Shown piece by piece: positions 51,536 to 60,577 of a DNA stretch of 64,000 nt. The stretch's first letter is position 1. The number at the start of each line of letters is the position of its first letter. Below the pieces are notes generated by a model that saw only the letters and a list, made by a program, of their open reading frames with translations, was not told where the DNA came from and did no database searches. The position numbers and the translations under genes were made by a program. The stretch is taken from positions 186,001-250,000 of the forward strand of contig NZ_CP087263.1 in NCBI RefSeq assembly GCF_020923435.1. The letters are read 5' to 3'. Source of the stretch: Brevibacillus humidisoli (GTDB taxonomy: Bacteria > Bacillota > Bacilli > Brevibacillales > Brevibacillaceae).

Positions 51536-52318
51536 TTACCATTTCCCCAAGACTTGCAGCATGATAATCGCGATGCCGAGTCCCCAGACATAGATGGCAA
51601 AACTTTTTAGTGAATGGGCCGTGATCACCTTCAACATCCAGCGGATTGCAGCGTAGCCGGCGATGGCAGCAAATAGTGCACCGACCAGCATGGGAGCGAG
51701 TGCAATCCCAAGGGTTTTACTCTCCAACAGATCTTTTGCCTGCAGGACGGTTGCCCCCGTAATCGCCGGCAAGGAGAGCAGAAACGAAAAACGTGCCGCG
51801 TCCGTCCGATCGATGCCGCGCAGCAGCGACCCGGCGATGGTAAGACCGGAGCGGGAGATCGCCGGCAGGATCGCTGCTCCTTGCAGCGTCCCGATAATCA
51901 ACGAGTCAACGTAGTTGATATGAGAAATCGTGCGGTGCCCTTTTTTGATCGACTCTACCGCCCATAAAATCAGTCCGGTCGCCAAAAACTCAAATCCGAT
52001 CGTCTCGCCGGTGCGGGAGATTTCTTCAAAAAAATCGTGGAAGAGCAGCCCGATCACCGCTGTCGGAATGGTGCCGACCAGCAGTAGTTTGGCGAGGCGG
52101 CTGGTGGGATGGGTGATGATGTAGCGGACCTCGCTCCAAAAGGCGACGACTACGGCTATCAGTGTTCCAAAGTGCAGCAATGTATCAAACAACAGACCTG
52201 CTTCACGCAGTCCAAAAAGTTTGCCGAACAAGACGAGATGACCAGTGCTGGAGATTGGCAGGAACTCGGTAAGACCCTGAACAATCCCGAGAATGATGGA
52301 ATGCACGTACTCAAGCAT
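51536..52318 (-). CDS. uppP: Undecaprenyl-diphosphatase (bacitracin resistance)
   Basis: A 260-residue membrane enzyme that recycles undecaprenyl diphosphate for cell-wall synthesis and gives bacitracin resistance when abundant. Seen: LTEFLPISSTGHLVLFGKLFG with the catalytic Glu/Ser/His, PAISRSGLTIAGSLLRG (second motif; PGxSRSG variant), and about seven further helices. AGGAGCG precedes the ATG at 52318. Convergent with the CAP gene; no clear terminator between (a weak GCCCAC/GTGGAC stem with T run at about 51508-51535). Confidence 0.95.
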   Translation of the reverse strand: MLEYVHSIILGIVQGLTEFLPISSTGHLVLFGKLFGLREAGLLFDTLLHFGTLIAVVVAFWSEVRYIITHPTSRLAKLLLVGTIPTAVIGLLFHDFFEEISRTGETIGFEFLATGLILWAVESIKKGHRTISHINYVDSLIIGTLQGAAILPAISRSGLTIAGSLLRGIDRTDAARFSFLLSLPAITGATVLQAKDLLESKTLGIALAPMLVGALFAAIAGYAAIRWMLKVITAHSLKSFAIYVWGLGIAIIMLQVLGKW

Positions 52319-52533
52319 ATGATCGCTCCTGTTCCCTTACAGAATTTAACCGGTGTTATCTATATATATGTACAACCTCGCTGGACTTGCTGGCGAATAT
52401 GCCAGACTTGCCTATGATACCACATTATTCCCATTTATTTGAATGAATTGGCAGAACCATTTTTTGTTCTGCACTTCCGCACCTTGTGAAGATGGGCGGG
52501 CAAAGCTACATTGTGTATAATGAGTGATAGCGT

Positions 52534-53673
52534 ATGTTGGCTGAAAGGATGTGGCGAGAAGTGCGGGATGCCGATTACATGTCTGTTGCTCTGCAAATGG
52601 CGCAGGGAACGGCCGGCCAAACCAGCCCCAATCCGATGGTTGGCGCCGTTGTGGTGCGCAACGGTGCGATCGTTGGAATGGGCGCCCATTTGCGGGCAGG
52701 AGAGGCTCATGCCGAAGTACATGCCTTGGCGATGGCCGGGGAGAAGGCAAGGGGCGCTGATTTGTATGTCACCTTGGAGCCATGCAGTCATACTGGTCGT
52801 ACCCCTCCTTGCGTGGAGGCGATTATCCATGCGGGGGTGGCCCGTGTTGTTGTAGCCGCATGCGACCCCAATCCCAAAGTGGCAGGGAAAGGGATCAAGC
52901 GGCTGCAGGAGGCGGGTATCCACGTTACCGTGGGCGTATTGGAGGAGCAGGCAAGGCAGTTGAATGAAATTTTCTTTCACTACATCACGACGGGGCGGCC
53001 ATTCGTAACGGTGAAAACAGCCAGTACCCTGGACGGAAAAACAGCGACCGGAACCGGCCACAGCCGCTGGGTGTCAGGACGGGAAGCGCGAGAGGAAGTT
53101 CATGTGTTGAGACACCAGTACGATGCCATTCTGGTCGGTGTAGGTACGGTGATTGCCGACGATCCGGCGCTGACGGTGCGGCTGCCGGATGGTCATGCAC
53201 GCCATCCGATTCGCGTCATCCTCGACACCACGCTGCGCACGCCGCCTACGGCAAAAGTGGTGACCGACGGCGAAGCGGCCACCTGGATCTACACGACGGA
53301 CCGAGCGCCGCTGGACAAGCAGGAACAGTTGGCTCAGCAGGGGGTCGAAGTGATTCGGCTGGGGGACAGCCACAAGGTGGATGTGCTGCGTGTCCTTGAA
53401 TCGTTGGGCAAACGGGGCGTCAGCTCGCTTCTCGTCGAAGGAGGAGCGGAGATCAACGGTGCGTTCCTGACTGCACAGGCGATTAACAAAGTAATCAGTT
53501 ACGTCTCCCTCAAGTTGGTGGGCGGTGCTGGTGCCCCTACTCCTTTTGGCGGGAGTGGCTTGCCTACGATGGACGAGGCGGTGCCACTCGACAGGGTTGA
53601 AGTAGAGCGGATTAATGAGCAGGATCTGCGTATCGTCGGCTATCCCCGCTTTGTGCAAGGGGAGGGAGAGTAG
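52534..53673 (+). CDS. ribD: Bifunctional riboflavin deaminase/reductase RibD
   Basis: Deaminates and reduces the pyrimidine intermediates of riboflavin synthesis. The 379-residue protein has an N-terminal zinc-dependent deaminase (QTSPNPMVGAVVVRNGAIVG, HAEVHAL, PCSHTGRTPPC) and a C-terminal RibG reductase (about 160-370; VTVKTASTLDGKTAT, SRWVSGREAREEVH, LLVEGGAEINGAFL). The ATG at 52534 lacks a strong ribosome site; starts at 52549 or 52561 are conceivable. Between uppP and this gene there is no RFN/FMN riboswitch sequence; a GCAGAAC/GTTCTGC hairpin sits at 52451-52472 and a TATAAT at about 52516. First gene of the rib operon. Confidence 0.95.
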   Translation: MLAERMWREVRDADYMSVALQMAQGTAGQTSPNPMVGAVVVRNGAIVGMGAHLRAGEAHAEVHALAMAGEKARGADLYVTLEPCSHTGRTPPCVEAIIHAGVARVVVAACDPNPKVAGKGIKRLQEAGIHVTVGVLEEQARQLNEIFFHYITTGRPFVTVKTASTLDGKTATGTGHSRWVSGREAREEVHVLRHQYDAILVGVGTVIADDPALTVRLPDGHARHPIRVILDTTLRTPPTAKVVTDGEAATWIYTTDRAPLDKQEQLAQQGVEVIRLGDSHKVDVLRVLESLGKRGVSSLLVEGGAEINGAFLTAQAINKVISYVSLKLVGGAGAPTPFGGSGLPTMDEAVPLDRVEVERINEQDLRIVGYPRFVQGEGE

Positions 53674-53676
53674 TTC

Positions 53677-54336
53677 ATGTTTACCGGGATCATCGAAGAA
53701 GTGGGCCGGATTGCCCGGATTGATGTCGGCAGCAAATCCGGTACACTGCTGATCGAGGCAAGGGAAGTGCTGCAGGATGTACACTTGGGCGACAGCATCG
53801 CCGTAAACGGCGTCTGTCTGACCGTTACGTCATACACAGCGAGTGGTTTTACGGCTGATGTGATGCCGGAAACGCTGAGAAATACCAACTTGGGCTCGCT
53901 TAAGCGAGGAGATGGGGTGAATCTGGAGCGGGCGATGGCCATGGGAGATCGATTTGGCGGCCATATCGTCTCTGGCCACGTTGATGGCACTGGTCTGATT
54001 GCCTCTCGTGAGTCTTACGCTAATGCGATTCTGTTTAGGATCAAGACTGAGGCCGACCTGCTTCGCTACATGGTACCGCGGGGTTCGGTGGCTGTTGACG
54101 GAATCAGCCTGACGATTACAGATGTGACAGCAGAAGGCTTTTCTCTATCCATTATTCCTCACACTCTGTCCCACACCAATCTACAGGGGAAACAGGCAGG
54201 CGATACGGTTAACCTGGAATGCGACATGATCGCCAAGTACGTGAATCGGCTGATTGACTGGCAGCAGGGAGAAAAAAAACCACCAGGCAAGTCAGGGATG
54301 AATGTTGACTTCTTACGCCAGCACGGTTTTGTATAA
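53677..54336 (+). CDS. ribE: Riboflavin synthase alpha subunit
   Basis: Dismutates two lumazine molecules to riboflavin. The 219-residue protein consists of two similar halves (lumazine-binding repeats): [42 protein letters not shown] in the first, and [28 protein letters not shown] in the second. GGGAGGGAG precedes the ATG. Three bases follow the ribD stop. Symbol follows Bacillus usage; ribC is used elsewhere. Confidence 0.96.
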   Translation: MFTGIIEEVGRIARIDVGSKSGTLLIEAREVLQDVHLGDSIAVNGVCLTVTSYTASGFTADVMPETLRNTNLGSLKRGDGVNLERAMAMGDRFGGHIVSGHVDGTGLIASRESYANAILFRIKTEADLLRYMVPRGSVAVDGISLTITDVTAEGFSLSIIPHTLSHTNLQGKQAGDTVNLECDMIAKYVNRLIDWQQGEKKPPGKSGMNVDFLRQHGFV

Positions 54337-54371
54337 AAGGCAGCAGAGGGAAGGCTGAGGAGGGAACCAAG

Positions 54372-55574
54372 GTGTTGCATACGATCGAAGAAGCAATCGA
54401 GGACTTGAAACGAGGAAAACCGGTTATTGTGGTCGACGATGAAGACCGTGAAAACGAAGGCGACTTTGTCGCGCTAGCTGAAACCGCTACTCCTGAAGTA
54501 ATCAATTTTATGATTACTCATGGGCGAGGACTTGTCTGTGTACCGATCACCGAGGAACGGGCACAGGCACTCAACCTGAAGCCGATGGTAGACGTAAACA
54601 CTGACCGGCAAGGCACCGCCTTTACCGTTTCCATCGACGAAATCGGAACCACAACCGGTATCTCCGCGCACGAACGTTCGGCGACGATTCGCGCGATGCT
54701 GGATGAGCGGATGGGACCGGAGCACTTTCGGCGACCTGGGCATATTTTTCCGCTGATTGCCAAAAAGGGCGGGGTACTGCGTCGCGCCGGACATACAGAG
54801 GCGGCTGTCGATTTGGCCCGGTTGGCGGGAAGCTATCCGGCTGGGGTGATTTGTGAGATCATCAATGAGGACGGCAGCATGGCCCGACTGCCGGAGTTGG
54901 TGAAAGTAGCAGAACGCTTTGACCTGAAACTGATCTCAATCGAGGAGCTGATTCGCTACCGTACCAAGACGGAATGTCTGGTGAAGCGGGAGGTGGCGGT
55001 GGAGTTGCCCAGTGAATACGGACGGTTTACGGTCTCGGCTTACACCAACGAAGTGGACGATAAGGAGCATCTCGCTCTGATCAAGGGGGAGATTACACCA
55101 GATGAGCCGGTGCTGGTTCGGGTGCATTCCGAATGTTTGACCGGAGACGTATTCGGCTCATATCGTTGCGACTGCGGTCCGCAACTTCATGCTGCTCTGC
55201 GGCAGATCGAAGAGGCGGGCAGAGGAGTGCTGCTCTACATGCGGCAGGAAGGCAGGGGCATCGGACTGCTCAACAAACTGCGAGCGTACAAGCTGCAAGA
55301 AGAGGGCTACGATACGGTGGAAGCCAATGAGAAGCTGGGCTTCCCTGCCGATCTGCGCGATTATGGCATTGGGGCACAAATCCTGCGCGATATCGGGGTG
55401 AGAAAGATCCTACTGATGACTAACAACCCGAAGAAGATTCGCGGGCTGAGCGGGTACGGGCTGGAAGTGGTAGAGCGGGTACCGATTCAGATGGAAAGTC
55501 ATCCGCAAAATGAACGTTATCTCAAAACCAAACACGACAAGCTGGGCCATCTGCTTAGCTTTACCAAGGAGTGA
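54372..55574 (+). CDS. ribBA: 3,4-Dihydroxy-2-butanone-4-phosphate synthase / GTP cyclohydrolase II
   Basis: A 400-residue fusion that supplies both precursors of riboflavin. N-terminal DHBP synthase (about 1-200): [11 protein letters not shown] acidic loop, [26 protein letters not shown]-terminal GTP cyclohydrolase II (about 205-400): [22 protein letters not shown] with the zinc Cys residues and [10 protein letters not shown]. The GTG at 54372 has GAGGAGGG upstream; the following TTG is an alternative. Standard third gene of the Bacillus rib operon. Confidence 0.96.
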   Translation: MLHTIEEAIEDLKRGKPVIVVDDEDRENEGDFVALAETATPEVINFMITHGRGLVCVPITEERAQALNLKPMVDVNTDRQGTAFTVSIDEIGTTTGISAHERSATIRAMLDERMGPEHFRRPGHIFPLIAKKGGVLRRAGHTEAAVDLARLAGSYPAGVICEIINEDGSMARLPELVKVAERFDLKLISIEELIRYRTKTECLVKREVAVELPSEYGRFTVSAYTNEVDDKEHLALIKGEITPDEPVLVRVHSECLTGDVFGSYRCDCGPQLHAALRQIEEAGRGVLLYMRQEGRGIGLLNKLRAYKLQEEGYDTVEANEKLGFPADLRDYGIGAQILRDIGVRKILLMTNNPKKIRGLSGYGLEVVERVPIQMESHPQNERYLKTKHDKLGHLLSFTKE

Positions 55575-55579
55575 GCGAT

Positions 55580-56047
55580 ATGCGTATGTATGAAGGACAT
55601 CTCGTAGGAACAGGACTCTCAATCGGCATCGTGGCCGGACGTTTTAATGAGTTCATCGTCGGCAAACTGGTCAGCGGCGCTCTCGACGCATTGAAACGAC
55701 ATGGTGTAGACGAGAAAAATATTGAGCTCGCCTGGGTACCAGGTGCTTTTGAGATTCCGCTGATCACCAAAAAAATGGCGGAGTCCGGCAGATACGACGC
55801 TGTGATTACGCTGGGTGCCGTGATTCGTGGCTCGACACCGCACTTTGATTACGTGTGCAACGAATGCGCCAAAGGGGTAGCTTCTGTCGGTTTATCGTCT
55901 GGAGTGCCGACCATCTTCGGAGTGTTGACGACCGACAGTATCGAGCAGGCGATTGAACGAGCTGGCACCAAAGCAGGCAACAAAGGCTGGGAGGCTGCAA
56001 CGGCAGCCATCGAGATGGCCAACCTGAGCAGACAAGTTTCCTCCTAG
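55580..56047 (+). CDS. ribH: 6,7-Dimethyl-8-ribityllumazine synthase
   Basis: Condenses the ribityl-pyrimidine with dihydroxybutanone phosphate; forms a 60-subunit shell. The 155-residue protein shows [52 protein letters not shown] with the catalytic His in the latter region, and a C-terminal [16 protein letters not shown]. The ATG at 55580 (AAGGAGTG upstream) is preferred over the GTG at 55571. Last gene of the rib operon. Confidence 0.97.
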   Translation: MRMYEGHLVGTGLSIGIVAGRFNEFIVGKLVSGALDALKRHGVDEKNIELAWVPGAFEIPLITKKMAESGRYDAVITLGAVIRGSTPHFDYVCNECAKGVASVGLSSGVPTIFGVLTTDSIEQAIERAGTKAGNKGWEAATAAIEMANLSRQVSS

Positions 56048-56172
56048 AGGTTGTTTGGTTTGATCGTCATCAGAGGAGGAGAAACAGGGAAACATAAGCA
56101 GTGACAAGGTCGACAAAGGCTGTGCTCGGACGCAGGTCGACAGAACCAACAGCCCGATGAGGAAGTGATCCG

Positions 56173-57087
56173 ATGAAAGAACGTCATTCCCGTCATGAAC
56201 AGGATAGGAGGTTGCAAGCAGGGACGGTAGTGCCCCTGCGTGTCGCCCGGAAAGCGCCGTTTGGCTATTTTGTGACCAACGGGGATATCGATGTGCTGCT
56301 CCACCAGAACGAAGTCACGTCTCAGCCCAAAGAAGGAGACGTGGTAGATGTATTTCTCTACCGCGATCAGGAAAACAGGCTGGCTGCTACCATGCGTATG
56401 CCTCATGTACGCGAAGGAGAGTACGGTTGGCTGGAGGTGGTTAATGTCGTTCCAAAACTTGGCGTATTTTTGGACAACGGCATGGCCAAAGACTTGCTGC
56501 TTTCCATCGATGACCTGCCAAAGCGGCAGCAGGAGTGGCCAGAAGAGGGGGACAAGGTGCTGGTTACACTCAGCCGTGACAAACGTGACCGTTTGCTTGC
56601 CAAACCTGCTGATGACCAGATCATCTTGACGATAGCACGTCCAGCCAGTCCAGAGATGAGGGGGCGCTGGGTTGAGGGCACCGTATACAATCTGATTGCC
56701 GAGGGAGCGTTTGTCTTTACCGAAACAGAACATGTGATGTTCATTCATCGTGACGAGATGCCCAGACCGCTGAGGATCGGAGCAGACGTGTACGCGCGGA
56801 TCACCTACGTGCGGGAGGATGGACGGATCAACGGTTCACTGCGCGCTCCCAAGGAACAGCAATTCAAAGAAGATGCCGATCGCTTGCTGGCATACATGAT
56901 GAAACGGGATGGTACGATGCCGTACACGGATGAGTCATCACCGGAAGTGATCAGAGAAACTTTTGGCCTTAGCAAAGCGGCGTTTAAACGGGCGATCGGA
57001 CGTCTGCTAAAGCAGGGACTGATCGAGCAGAGCGAAGGGCGGACGAGGCTTCGCAACGAGGGACGCGAAGCAGGTCGTGCCGACTAG
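56173..57087 (+). CDS. cvfB: CvfB/YitL-like S1-domain RNA-binding protein
   Basis: A 304-residue protein with several S1-type RNA-binding folds and a C-terminal winged-helix (about 215-300; TFGLSKAAFKRAIGRLLKQGL). Seen: GTVVPLRVARKAPFGYFVTN at the start, YGWLEVVNVVPKLGVFLDNGM, and EGTVYNLIAEGAFVFTETEH. This organisation is that of CvfB (conserved virulence factor B) of Staphylococcus and YitL of Bacillus, which bind RNA; the cellular role is not well defined. GGAAGTGA precedes the ATG. A terminator follows. Confidence 0.9.
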   Translation: MKERHSRHEQDRRLQAGTVVPLRVARKAPFGYFVTNGDIDVLLHQNEVTSQPKEGDVVDVFLYRDQENRLAATMRMPHVREGEYGWLEVVNVVPKLGVFLDNGMAKDLLLSIDDLPKRQQEWPEEGDKVLVTLSRDKRDRLLAKPADDQIILTIARPASPEMRGRWVEGTVYNLIAEGAFVFTETEHVMFIHRDEMPRPLRIGADVYARITYVREDGRINGSLRAPKEQQFKEDADRLLAYMMKRDGTMPYTDESSPEVIRETFGLSKAAFKRAIGRLLKQGLIEQSEGRTRLRNEGREAGRAD

Positions 57088-57114
57088 CCGCAATACTGGT
57101 TTTGCCGCTTTACA

Positions 57115-57150
57115 AAAAGTTGTCCGGAAAGATCGGGCAGCTTTTTTTGT
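57115..57150 (+). terminator. Terminator after cvfB
   Basis: AAAAGTTGTCCG pairs with CGGGCAGCTTTT (two G-T pairs), followed by more T residues. Confidence 0.82.
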
Positions 57151-57251
57151 CCCCACCGAAGATTGTCTGGAAAATTTGTTGAAACGTTTTTTCCCCTTCC
57201 CCAGTCCAAAGGTGTAGAACGACCACATAAATGCGATTGGGAGTGAGATGG

Positions 57252-58025
57252 ATGAAACAATGGAAAACAGCGCTGCTCTTGTCTAGCGCCTTGATAAGTG
57301 TCTCGGTGGGGGCTGCTTTTGCTCAATCAGAAGTAGCGGAACGTACAGTGCTGCAACCCCCTGCCCAACAAATCGTCGATTCTCAGGAACCGGCAGTAGG
57401 AACAGACGATGAACAGGCAGAAAAAGTTGATGTCCAAATAGATGCCGTGACGAATGGTGTCAACAAAATCACCTTAACAAGCGAGCCGAAGGCGAATGCC
57501 GGCTATCAGATGATCATCCGGGAGATCATCTTCAACGATGATGGCACAGCTAACGTCTACTATGAGCTGATTGCCCCGCAGCCTGATACATTACATGCAC
57601 AAGTCATTACGGAAGCAAAAGCGGTCACGTACTTGCCTGCTGATTATAAACCGGTAGTTGAATCAATCAGCAACAAAAAAGTGGGGAACGATGATACTTG
57701 GACCACCGAGGACGAGGCGGCAAGCAATATCGATGGCAATGTCACAGAGGTAAAGCTGATTCAACCTCAGGAAGGAGCAACAAGCGAGGCAAAACGCTTG
57801 GCGACGATACTCGTCGAGAAGCCGGAGCGGACAGACAGCTACGACAAAATCGTGCTGACCATTACGGAGGAGACGAAACTAGTCAAACAACAAGGGGATG
57901 TCTATGTGCCGGCCGCCCTGGAGGACATAAAAAAAGGTGTCTCCGTAAAAGCAGTAGTGACAGGACCGTTTGCGTTATCGTACCCGGCTCAAGCGGCAGC
58001 GGATAAAATCCTGATTGTGGAATAA
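57252..58025 (+). CDS. Secreted protein with PrcB-like and DUF3221-like domains
   Basis: A 257-residue exported protein: signal peptide (MKQWKTALLLSSALISVSVG, cleavage after AFA at about 25), a PrcB-like domain (about 60-140; GYQMIIREIIFNDDGTANVYY in part, PRC-type protease complex partner), and a C-terminal domain (about 185-257; VLTITEETKLVKQQGD) that resembles the YobA/DUF3221 fold. PrcB activates a surface protease in Treponema; in Bacilli the domain is widespread with unknown partner. The ATG at 57252 has GGGAGTGAG upstream; the longer start at 57231 is less likely. Very strong terminator behind. Confidence 0.75.
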   Translation: MKQWKTALLLSSALISVSVGAAFAQSEVAERTVLQPPAQQIVDSQEPAVGTDDEQAEKVDVQIDAVTNGVNKITLTSEPKANAGYQMIIREIIFNDDGTANVYYELIAPQPDTLHAQVITEAKAVTYLPADYKPVVESISNKKVGNDDTWTTEDEAASNIDGNVTEVKLIQPQEGATSEAKRLATILVEKPERTDSYDKIVLTITEETKLVKQQGDVYVPAALEDIKKGVSVKAVVTGPFALSYPAQAAADKILIVE

Positions 58026-58051
58026 GCGATCTGCTTTGGTTATGTAATCGA

Positions 58052-58078
58052 AAGGCCCGGGAGAGCCCCGGGCCTTTT
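58052..58078 (+). terminator. Terminator after the PrcB-like gene
   Basis: AAGGCCCGGG and CCCGGGCCTT make a 10-bp stem with a short loop, followed by TTTT. Confidence 0.9.
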
Positions 58079-58085
58079 TGCATGA

Positions 58086-60026
58086 TTATGCTTGCAGCGG
58101 CAAACTTTTGTTTTTCCGCGATTTATAGATGGAGATTCCGAAGGTAGCCGCCAGCAGCGCAAAACCGATCAAGTCGGTCGTTCCCCCGGGTACGATCGCC
58201 AGGACACCACCAATAACGGAAATGATCCGTTCAAGCGGATTGAGCGGTGACATCCAGTAGCCGATCAGTCCCGCTCCTACACCGATCATTCCGATCAGGG
58301 AGGTAATCATCACCAGGAGTGCCCCGTACCAAGTGGTGTTGATCAAAAGCAGGGCTGGTGACAGGACAAAAATATAAGGAGCCATAAACGCGGCGATCGA
58401 CAACCGGGTCGACTCTACACCGGTCATAATCGGTTTTGACTTGGCAATCCCCGATGCGGCAAACGCAGCCAGACAGACCGGAGGCGTGATGTCGGCCACA
58501 ATCCCGAAGTAGAAGGTAAACATGTGTGCCGAGAGATCAGGCACATTCATCTGGATCAGCGCCGGAGCCGCTATTGTCGAGGTGATGATATAGTTGGCAG
58601 TTGTCGGTGTTCCCATCCCGAGAATCAACGACGCAATCATCGTAAAGAACAGCGTCAGGATCAGAATGCCGCCGGACAAGTCGATCAGACCGTTGGCCAG
58701 CTTAAGTCCGATTCCGGTGAGGGTTACTGTGCCGACGATAATCCCGGCGCAAGCGGTTGCCGCAACGACGCCAAGCGCCATGCGGGCCCCGGATGCCAGC
58801 GCTTCCATGATGTCGCGAATCGACATCCGCGTCTCCCGACGGAATGCGCCGACGACCACAGTTGAGATAATCCCGATGATGGCCGCCCGTTCTGCGGAGT
58901 AGCCTGCAGCTAGGACGCCGATAATCACAAAGATCGGCAGCAGCAGGTAAATCTTTTTCAAGACTTCCCATTTGTCCGGCACTTCTTCTTTTGGCAGCCC
59001 GCGCAGTCCCAGACGCTTCGCTTCCAAGTGAACCATAATCCAAACACCGGCGAAGAAGAGGATCGCCGGCAGGGCTGCTGCTTTCGCTACATCCCAGTAG
59101 TTCATGCCAAGGAATTCCGCCATCAGGAACGCTGCCGCTCCCATGATCGGGGGCATGATCTGACCGCCAGTGGAGGCGGAAGCTTCCACCGCACCGGCAA
59201 ACTCGTTGCGGTAGCCTAATCGCTTCATCATCGGAATGGTAAAAGAACCGGATGTAACTACGTTGGCCACCGAACTGCCGCTGATTGTGCCCTGCAGCGC
59301 ACTGGAGAAAACGGCCACTTTGGCTGGACCGCCGATCCTGCGCCCAGCGATGACCAAGGCCAAATCATTGAAATACTGGCCGACACCCGTCTTTTCCAAA
59401 AAGGCACCGAACAAGATAAACAAGAAAATAAAGGTGGACGAGACATAGATCGGTGTCCCGAATATCCCTTCTAGGGTAAAGAAAGAGTGACCGATGATCC
59501 GGTCGAGGTCTTTGCCGCTGTGCTCCAGGAACCCGGGCATGTACGGGCCTAGATACGAGTACAGCAAAAACAGCGAGGCAATGATGGTGATCGGCCATCC
59601 GACCACACGCCGGGCCGCTTCGATTACCAGCAGGATGCCGATGCCGCCGATGATCAGGTCAAGTTCCGTGTAGCGGCCTGTCCGCAGCACCAATCCGTCA
59701 TAATCGTACACCCAGTACAGCGGGATCAGAAAGGCGACGATGCTGAGCAGGATTCCTCCGATCCCGATTTTCGTTTTATCGCTTTTGCTCCGGGCAGGAT
59801 ACAGGAGGTATATCAAACCCAGGCCAAAGGCCAGGTGGATCGGGCGATGGATTTGTGGAGGTACCGTAAAGAAATAAGAGCTGACCAACTGGTAAAGAGA
59901 AAAGAGGACGAGCAGGCCGAAGCTGATCTTCAGCAGAGGACCACGAAACGTGCGGTAGGCCGACTCTTTGTCGAACTTGGCCATCATCTCGTTCAGCTCT
60001 GCTTGTTGTGCGTTAGGTGTGCTCAC
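58086..60026 (-). CDS. TRAP transporter, fused 4TM/12TM permease (TAXI type)
   Basis: A 646-residue membrane protein with both permease parts in one chain: the small (DctQ-like) part in residues 1-190 and the large (DctM-like) part to 640. Seen: VEASASTGGQIMPPIMGAAAFL, LGMGTPTTANYI, and TPPVCLAAFAASGIAKS in the large subunit. This fused form accompanies the TAXI solute-binding proteins, as here. The GTG at 60026 has GGAGGGTAG upstream and overlaps the DUF1850 gene by four bases (GTGA). Transports an organic acid or amino acid with Na+; substrate unknown. Confidence 0.93.
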   Translation of the reverse strand: MSTPNAQQAELNEMMAKFDKESAYRTFRGPLLKISFGLLVLFSLYQLVSSYFFTVPPQIHRPIHLAFGLGLIYLLYPARSKSDKTKIGIGGILLSIVAFLIPLYWVYDYDGLVLRTGRYTELDLIIGGIGILLVIEAARRVVGWPITIIASLFLLYSYLGPYMPGFLEHSGKDLDRIIGHSFFTLEGIFGTPIYVSSTFIFLFILFGAFLEKTGVGQYFNDLALVIAGRRIGGPAKVAVFSSALQGTISGSSVANVVTSGSFTIPMMKRLGYRNEFAGAVEASASTGGQIMPPIMGAAAFLMAEFLGMNYWDVAKAAALPAILFFAGVWIMVHLEAKRLGLRGLPKEEVPDKWEVLKKIYLLLPIFVIIGVLAAGYSAERAAIIGIISTVVVGAFRRETRMSIRDIMEALASGARMALGVVAATACAGIIVGTVTLTGIGLKLANGLIDLSGGILILTLFFTMIASLILGMGTPTTANYIITSTIAAPALIQMNVPDLSAHMFTFYFGIVADITPPVCLAAFAASGIAKSKPIMTGVESTRLSIAAFMAPYIFVLSPALLLINTTWYGALLVMITSLIGMIGVGAGLIGYWMSPLNPLERIISVIGGVLAIVPGGTTDLIGFALLAATFGISIYKSRKNKSLPLQA

Positions 60027-60568
60027 GATGTACTACCCTCCAATCTGTCGATGATCGAACGCTTTTCCACCCGGATCGTAATCGATGAACCTGGTCGATC
60101 CAGCGTGCGCAGCGGTATTTCTTCTCCTTGAAAAAGCAGGGTGTGGTTGGCACGTACCTGTCCGATGTAGAGACGGATCTCTGGAAACAGACGGTGCATG
60201 TTCTCAACGTAAAAGGTTCCGTTCCGGTTAACCAATTGTTCACCAGGGGCAAGCTGGTTGTTCATGCCAATGCCGTAGTCTTCAAACGACATCTGGTACT
60301 CCACCAATTCGCTCCCTTCGACGCGAAAAAACTCCACGACGGGTGTTCGGTGAATGGAGTGAATCCAGCGAATGCCGAAAGATAGACCGTTGTCAACAGG
60401 GGTTTCCCACAGCAGCCGCCCTGTCTGGGAGTCCCGAATGACCAAAGCATCGTCAAATGGAAACATTGCCAGAATAATACAAAAAATCAAGGCCAGGATG
60501 AAGGAGAAAAGGCGGACATTCATCCGCCCTTTCCGGTTTATTCCAAACCTGTTGCTCATTTGCCCCAT
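60023..60568 (-). CDS. DUF1850 protein of the TRAP-TAXI operon
   Basis: A 181-residue protein with an N-terminal membrane anchor (RLFSFILALIFCIILAMF) and an outer domain beginning ALVIRDSQTGRLLWETPV, SIHRTPVVEFFRVEG, RVEKRSII. The DUF1850 family lies between TAXI binding protein and fused permease genes in many genomes; function unknown, perhaps assembly or substrate handling. The start is uncertain: ATG at 60568 follows the upstream stop by about ten bases but lacks a good ribosome site; ATG at 60523 is close to AAAGGG. Confidence 0.83.
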   Translation of the reverse strand: MGQMSNRFGINRKGRMNVRLFSFILALIFCIILAMFPFDDALVIRDSQTGRLLWETPVDNGLSFGIRWIHSIHRTPVVEFFRVEGSELVEYQMSFEDYGIGMNNQLAPGEQLVNRNGTFYVENMHRLFPEIRLYIGQVRANHTLLFQGEEIPLRTLDRPGSSITIRVEKRSIIDRLEGSTS

Positions 60569-60577
60569 CTTGCAGGA

